Shown here: piece after piece, positions 33,467-35,591 of the stretch | Position numbering within the stretch: the first letter of the stretch is position 1 | Layout of the letters: each line of letters begins with the position of its first letter | Assembly (NCBI GenBank): GCA_027859175.1 | Contig: JAQIBG010000318.1 | Span: forward strand, 1-35,591 | Direction: 5' to 3' | Source: Planctomycetota bacterium | GTDB taxonomy: Bacteria; Planctomycetota; UBA11346 | Length of the DNA: 35,591 nt | Made by a program: the position numbers and the translations under genes | The notes under the pieces: model-generated | What the model was told of the DNA's origin: nothing | Database searches by the model: none | Seen by the model: only the letters and a program-made list of their open reading frames with translations

Positions 33467-34126
33467 CTACTGTTCCTTTTTCCACGGTGGCGCATGCGGC
33501 GCCAAAGTCACATCGAGAGGAGCAAGGCCCTCTACGTGACCATCGAAGAAGCAGGCATTTATACGCCCAGCATGCCGCGCCAGCATGGTACCAGCATAAA
33601 AGCGCGTCCGTGTCGGAGAGTACACAATGCCGCGTCCAGAATTATCAGCCAACATCACGATTCCCGTCGCTGGACCAATGCTACCGATCGGGATACCGCG
33701 CCAATTGGTCCATACATGTTGCCAATGATTGTAGCCATAGTCTGACCACTCACCGTTCGCCCTTCGGTAATATTGACTCGCAGTGGGTCCGCTGGGTGAA
33801 GCCGATGGGCAGCCCCACACCCCGAGAACGCCATTGGATGCACGTTCACCAACTCCCGGGAGATTTCCAGGTGGCAATACCTGTGCAACTGCATTCATCC
33901 AATGCCACGGAGCACCCCACGGGAAAACGTCATTCATAACAACACCCTCGTTGTCATCGATATACACCAAGGTGGCCATGCCAATTTGTCGCAAATTGTT
34001 TTTGCACTGCATCGAGCGGGCCTGCTCTCGAGCCATGCCGATAGCGGGCAGTAATAAGGCTGCCAGCATAGCGATGATCGAAATCACCACCAACAGTTCG
34101 ATCAGGGTAAATCCACGTCGCATCAT
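33467..34126 (-). CDS. Pseudopilin with H-X9-DG motif (copy 1)
   Basis: The 219-residue protein begins [20 protein letters not shown], with GGAGG 6 nt before the ATG at 34126, which decides the start. Features: [51 protein letters not shown] (exact H-X9-DG) and the end [15 protein letters not shown]. It is a clear paralogue of the pilin at 32503-33195 (shared NNLRQ, GPTAS, HAGR/HRGR and PPW blocks). The pre-protein leader is very short, as common in this family. It follows the DMP19-like gene (34190-34729) by 63 bp and lies next to the gene scar. Confidence 0.9.
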   Translation of the reverse strand: MMRRGFTLIELLVVISIIAMLAALLLPAIGMAREQARSMQCKNNLRQIGMATLVYIDDNEGVVMNDVFPWGAPWHWMNAVAQVLPPGNLPGVGERASNGVLGVWGCPSASPSGPTASQYYRRANGEWSDYGYNHWQHVWTNWRGIPIGSIGPATGIVMLADNSGRGIVYSPTRTRFYAGTMLARHAGRINACFFDGHVEGLAPLDVTLAPHAPPWKKEQ

Positions 34127-34189
34127 AATTGACCTCCTCAATACCACGCCGTCGCAAACGCGTCGAACTTCGGTTGGTAATAAAAGAAT

Positions 34190-34729
34190 CTACTCACCGG
34201 TTGCCACTTCATCTGCATGCTCGGCCACCCATGCACTGCGCACCCGCTGTGCGACTGGAAAGGCCTTGAGCCACTCTTGATCCAATTCGGCGGCGGCAGT
34301 CACCGACTGATCTGTAGCCAACTGCATCGCAGCCCGCTCCAGCACCTCTGCTGCGCCTACAGCGCCCAATCTGCGGTAGGAATCAGCCGCCTCAGCAAAA
34401 GTGGGGACATCAGCCATCAAAGCCTGGAACTGCACATACGAAGCCAATGACTGCGCACGTACCATGCGCTCAAATGTGAGCACCGCCGCCAAAGAACGAC
34501 ATGGTTCGGCGAGGCTACGCCAACCGCCTTCGACTGTTACCAGGCTCCCCAGATGGAGATGCAATAGAGCATCGGATGATTCATCGAGTCGCAAATCCCG
34601 CACCTGGCTGGAGCTTAAGCGGTGCCGCGCCACCTCATCCGGAACGCTCGGCCAACGAAGGATGACCAGCGCAAGGGCGATGAGGGCCATCACGGCAATG
34701 CCAATCCCCTTTCGCGTCCCTGTTTCCAT
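34190..34729 (-). CDS. DMP19-like membrane-anchored protein (copy 1)
   Basis: The 179-residue protein starts METGTRKGIGIAVMALIALA, with AGGAG 5 nt before the ATG at 34729; the open frame upstream to 34849 lies in the duplicated intergenic region and is not coding. One TM segment (about 8-25) is followed by VPDEVARHRL and a helical domain (VLTFERMVRAQSLASYVQFQ, FAEAADSYRRLGAVGAAEVL). It is a paralogue of the protein at 31955-32506. The gene lies upstream of a pilin gene on the same strand, the opposite gene order to copy 2. The function is unknown; the domain resembles DMP19/DUF4375. Confidence 0.62.
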   Translation of the reverse strand: METGTRKGIGIAVMALIALALVILRWPSVPDEVARHRLSSSQVRDLRLDESSDALLHLHLGSLVTVEGGWRSLAEPCRSLAAVLTFERMVRAQSLASYVQFQALMADVPTFAEAADSYRRLGAVGAAEVLERAAMQLATDQSVTAAAELDQEWLKAFPVAQRVRSAWVAEHADEVATGE

Positions 34730-34799
34730 GTCGACTCCTGTTATCCGGTCGGTCCTAACGCAACGAGCACCGCATTTGCACGATACAGTACGCTTGTCG

Positions 34800-34886
34800 C
34801 TAACCCTCAGTCGTACACCACTCGCATTGCTGCAAGATGTGTGCACCACAAACCGCGACTATCAGCCCATAAGCCAGCAACCGCAT
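34800..34886 (-). CDS. Possible small hydrophobic ORF, 28 residues, duplicated in copy 2
   Basis: The frame encodes MRLLAYGLIVAVCGAHILQQ plus eight residues. The duplicated copy at 33291 encodes [18 protein letters not shown] before a 1-nt insertion shifts it. Of the five differences in the shared codons, three are silent third-position changes, which hints at selection for this frame. It looks like a signal or TM peptide. GGTGGA is about 9 nt upstream. The evidence is weak because the segment is short. Confidence 0.3.
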   Translation of the reverse strand: MRLLAYGLIVAVCGAHILQQCEWCTTEG

Positions 34887-34995
34887 AGTACATTTCCACC
34901 GCCGATTGACCCCAATAGCAACGCGGTATCGGCGTCATCATCACCACCTGATATACCGGTAGGGATCATCGCCATTGGCGAAATCACTGCGGTAA
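34810..34995. repeat. Duplicated segment, copy 1 (partner 33214-33400)
   Basis: About 186 bp here match 33214-33400 in the same orientation at roughly 93% identity by eye. The segment spans the last codons of the large secreted enzyme gene and the sequence upstream of the DMP19-like gene. Gene content on both sides (pilin and DMP19-like paralogues) shows that a larger block was duplicated. Confidence 0.85.
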
Positions 34996-35591
34996 TCGGC
35001 ATGATAATAGCCACCACCACCCGATTCAGCGCGTGATGCTGGATACACCACCATCTCGCCAGGCTTGGCATTGAAGCCACCAGCCAGGAAATTGTTGAAC
35101 ACCCGCACCGCGAGTTGATTAGCCCCGGCCCGTACCTGCTCGCCAGGGATGCGATAGCGACGCGCCACGTTCCACCCCTCGCCAGAGCCTATCTCAATAC
35201 CGTTCCAGAACGTGATGTCGGCATCGTCAACCGCACCCATTTCGATCACCAGATCCTGACCAGCCCAGGCCTCGGGAATCATCACCTCGCGCCGGAACAC
35301 CGCCTCGCCATAGCGCGATTCACCAAAACCAGACCACATGCCGGGCACGCTCGCCGCACTCCAGGCGTCGCCATCCAGTGCTTCGGTAACGGCGGCCAGG
35401 GCAGCTGATGAAATCGGCGTAATCGCTGGTTTGTTGGCAATGTCACGCGTCCCCTCAACCAAGTCAAAAGCCCGCGCCTGCCATTGTCCAGCTAGCGGCA
35501 CCCGATCACGAGCCGAGCGCAAAGCCGGAAGCGCCGCATCGAGGGTAAAGCTGCCACCGAGATTGGCGATCAACTGGGTCACGACGCGCGT
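34941..35591 (-). CDS. Large secreted enzyme, C-terminal part (GH2/sialate O-acetylesterase-type beta-sandwich)
   Basis: The frame is open to the window end (35591), so only the last 216 or so codons are seen. A jelly-roll domain shows LAGQWQARAF, VPGMWSGFGESRYGEAVFRREV, and the hallmark MGAVDDADITFWNGIEIG, GWNVARRYRIPGEQVRAGANQLAVRVFN. The pattern DDADxTxxNGxxIG ... GWNxxRxYxIP ... GxNxxAVRV is known from sialate O-acetylesterases and from the sugar-binding domains of GH2 enzymes; I cannot choose between them without the catalytic part. The protein ends YRYIRW. A shortened, frameshifted copy of its 3' end lies at 33214-33453. Confidence 0.7.
   Translation of the reverse strand, partial: TRVVTQLIANLGGSFTLDAALPALRSARDRVPLAGQWQARAFDLVEGTRDIANKPAITPISSAALAAVTEALDGDAWSAASVPGMWSGFGESRYGEAVFRREVMIPEAWAGQDLVIEMGAVDDADITFWNGIEIGSGEGWNVARRYRIPGEQVRAGANQLAVRVFNNFLAGGFNAKPGEMVVYPASRAESGGGGYYHADYRSDFANGDDPYRYIRW

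Noticed and set aside
1-35591. tRNA, rRNA, CRISPR array, transposase or phage genes
   Set aside because: No cloverleaf, rRNA stretch, regularly spaced repeats or mobile-element proteins were recognised on either strand.

Overview
The window looks like accessory, glycan-degrading DNA from a bacterium of the PVC superphylum (Verrucomicrobiota, Lentisphaerota or Kiritimatiellota type). Supporting signs are three type II-secretion-style pseudopilins with an H-X9/10-DG tail motif, ECF sigma factor plus FecR pairs (one FecR carrying a LamG domain), cupin-type AraC regulators, and many glycoside hydrolases and sialidase-fold proteins. The phylum is inferred from gene content only. No rRNA, tRNA, CRISPR array, transposase or integrase was seen.

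Left part (1-8.2 kb): the 3' end of a fumarase/adenylosuccinate-lyase superfamily gene is followed by a minus-strand group: an AraC regulator, a periplasmic sugar-binding protein and a hybrid histidine kinase. The last two are 2 nt apart and look like a ligand-sensing pair. A GH130 mannoside phosphorylase/hydrolase gene is divergent from the AraC gene. Next come a CAP-domain lipoprotein and an unknown membrane-anchored protein, translationally coupled.

Mannan module (8.3-14.5 kb): a pseudopilin, a GH26 mannanase-like enzyme and a small secreted beta-sandwich protein form a tightly overlapping operon. A LacI regulator follows, then a convergent clan GH-A (GH39-like) secreted hydrolase. The same perfect 14-bp palindrome, GTGCACCGGTGCAC, lies in the promoters of both the pilin-GH26 operon and the GH39-like gene. 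This is the clearest regulatory signal in the window and probably the LacI operator.

Central part (14.5-21.4 kb): a minus-strand operon encodes an HpcH/HpaI aldolase remnant (internally deleted), two sialidase-fold proteins without signal peptides, and an RraA-like aldolase. Two AraC genes converge and overlap by 22 bp. An FAD-dependent oxidoreductase follows, with a possibly leaderless promoter.

Island (21.4-27.3 kb): an ECF sigma factor, a FecR-LamG anti-sigma-type protein, a large GH74-like beta-propeller protein with cadherin-like repeats, and a small lipoprotein form a minus-strand unit of visibly lower GC than its surroundings.

Right part (27.5-35.6 kb): a secreted nucleoside-hydrolase-like protein with two LamG domains ends in a strong terminator. 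It is divergent from a second ECF/FecR pair. Beyond it lie two copies of a pilin plus small DMP19-like membrane protein module. The two copies are linked by a duplicated non-pilin segment in which one copy of a large secreted enzyme's 3' end has lost 475 bp and survives as a frameshifted scar. One pilin gene carries G9 and G8 homopolymer tracts.
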